Origin: Rhodospirillales bacterium
Lineage (GTDB): Bacteria > Pseudomonadota > Alphaproteobacteria > ATCC43930 > CGMCC-115725
NCBI GenBank assembly: GCA_028291405.1
Contig: JAQGID010000258.1
Coordinates: forward strand, 1 to 34,382
Reading direction: 5' to 3'
DNA length: 34,382 nt
Numbering within the stretch: the first letter of the stretch is position 1; every line of letters begins with the position of its first letter. The notes under the pieces were generated by a model that saw only the letters and a list, made by a program, of their open reading frames with translations, had not been told where the DNA came from and searched no databases. This document shows positions 33,937 through 34,382 of this stretch, piece after piece. The position numbers and the translations under genes were made by a program.

Positions 33937-34382
33937 CGATCGCCGGCATCCTGCTGGCGGGCGGGCTGTCGCGCCGCATGGGCGGCGGCGACAAGACGCT
34001 GCGCCGGCTCGGCGGCCAGCCGATCCTGGCGCGGATCATCGCCCGCGTCGCCCCGCAGGTTCAGGCGCTGGCGCTCAACGCCAACGGCGATCCCGCACGC
34101 TTCGCGGAATACGGGCTGCCGGTCGTGCCCGACAGCGTCGCCGGCTTCGCCGGGCCGCTTGCCGGAGTCCTCGCTGGCCTCGACTGGGCAGCCGGGCTGC
34201 CCGGCGTCACCCATGTCGCGAGCTTCGCGACCGACGCGCCCTTCGTGCCGACCAACCTCGTCGCCCGGATGCAGACCGCGATCGCGCATGACGGCGCTGA
34301 TCTCGCCTGCGCCGCGTCCGGCGGCCGCACGCATCCCGTCTTCGGCCTCTGGCCGGTCGACCTCCGCGAGGCGCTGCGTCAT
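33933..34382 (+). CDS. mobA: Molybdenum cofactor guanylyltransferase MobA, N-terminal part
   Basis: The first 150 residues of MobA, cut by the window end. [15 protein letters not shown] (about 6-20) is the GTP-binding signature, then [12 protein letters not shown] and the FATDAPFVP strand, where the first D binds metal. It attaches GMP to molybdopterin to form the bis-MGD cofactor used by formate dehydrogenases and similar enzymes. GTG 33933 overlaps the fdhD stop as GTGA, with GAGGAG upstream, so the two genes are translationally coupled. Confidence 0.9.
   Translation, partial: MTIAGILLAGGLSRRMGGGDKTLRRLGGQPILARIIARVAPQVQALALNANGDPARFAEYGLPVVPDSVAGFAGPLAGVLAGLDWAAGLPGVTHVASFATDAPFVPTNLVARMQTAIAHDGADLACAASGGRTHPVFGLWPVDLREALRH

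Overview
The window is GC-rich, gene-dense DNA with G/C-ending codons. It reads as a chromosomal segment of an alphaproteobacterium, most likely Rhodospirillales/Reyranella-like or Rhizobiales-like. That placement is an inference from the liv-type and other orphan importers, EcfG-type promoter sequences, a Ku gene and the REP-like palindromes. There is no rRNA, tRNA, CRISPR array or intact insertion sequence that I can see. The genus cannot be fixed from the sequence alone.

Layout. 1-176 is the end of a transketolase/pyruvate-dehydrogenase-E1-like gene, meeting a family-2 glycosyltransferase tail to tail. 1205-8273 (minus strand) is a complete branched-chain amino-acid-type ABC importer (livK-H-M-G-F), apparently preceded in the same operon by a Cache-domain hybrid histidine kinase. 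8417-8596 is a small lipoprotein. 8702-11258 is a BMP-family binding protein plus a double ATPase without permeases. 11527-13128 is prfC. 13360-16931 holds three close-packed genes: a peptidoglycan-binding/GH19-like lysozyme, an unidentified five-helix membrane protein, and a phospholipase C/acid phosphatase-like phosphoesterase. It is followed by Ku, which has its own near-perfect EcfG-type promoter. 17844-19600 holds a DUF72 protein and small stress-type or envelope proteins. 19637-21456 is nadK and moaA. 21708-25399 is an operon of two unrelated solute-binding proteins and a Rieske oxygenase. 25509-26860 holds small secreted proteins and lipoproteins. 26903-30559 is an MFS exporter, an SDR and a TetR regulator, with gene remnants between the last two. 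30625-32641 is an NMT1-type binding protein and a Tat-exported metallo-beta-lactamase-fold hydrolase. 33037-34382 is fdhD and the start of mobA (molybdenum cofactor use).

How the parts relate. MoaA, FdhD and MobA serve molybdenum cofactor synthesis and formate dehydrogenase maturation. Several importers are incomplete at this locus, and their binding proteins must either share permeases encoded elsewhere or act as sensors or carriers. The TetR, SDR and MFS genes are tied together by an 18-bp operator-like palindrome found twice upstream of the SDR and once over the tetR promoter. The best candidates for undescribed biology are the lysozyme/membrane protein/phospholipase cassette, the TetR operator circuit, and the fdhD leader arrangement. 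The broken GDCCVxC gene between SDR and tetR shows that this gap is decaying DNA.
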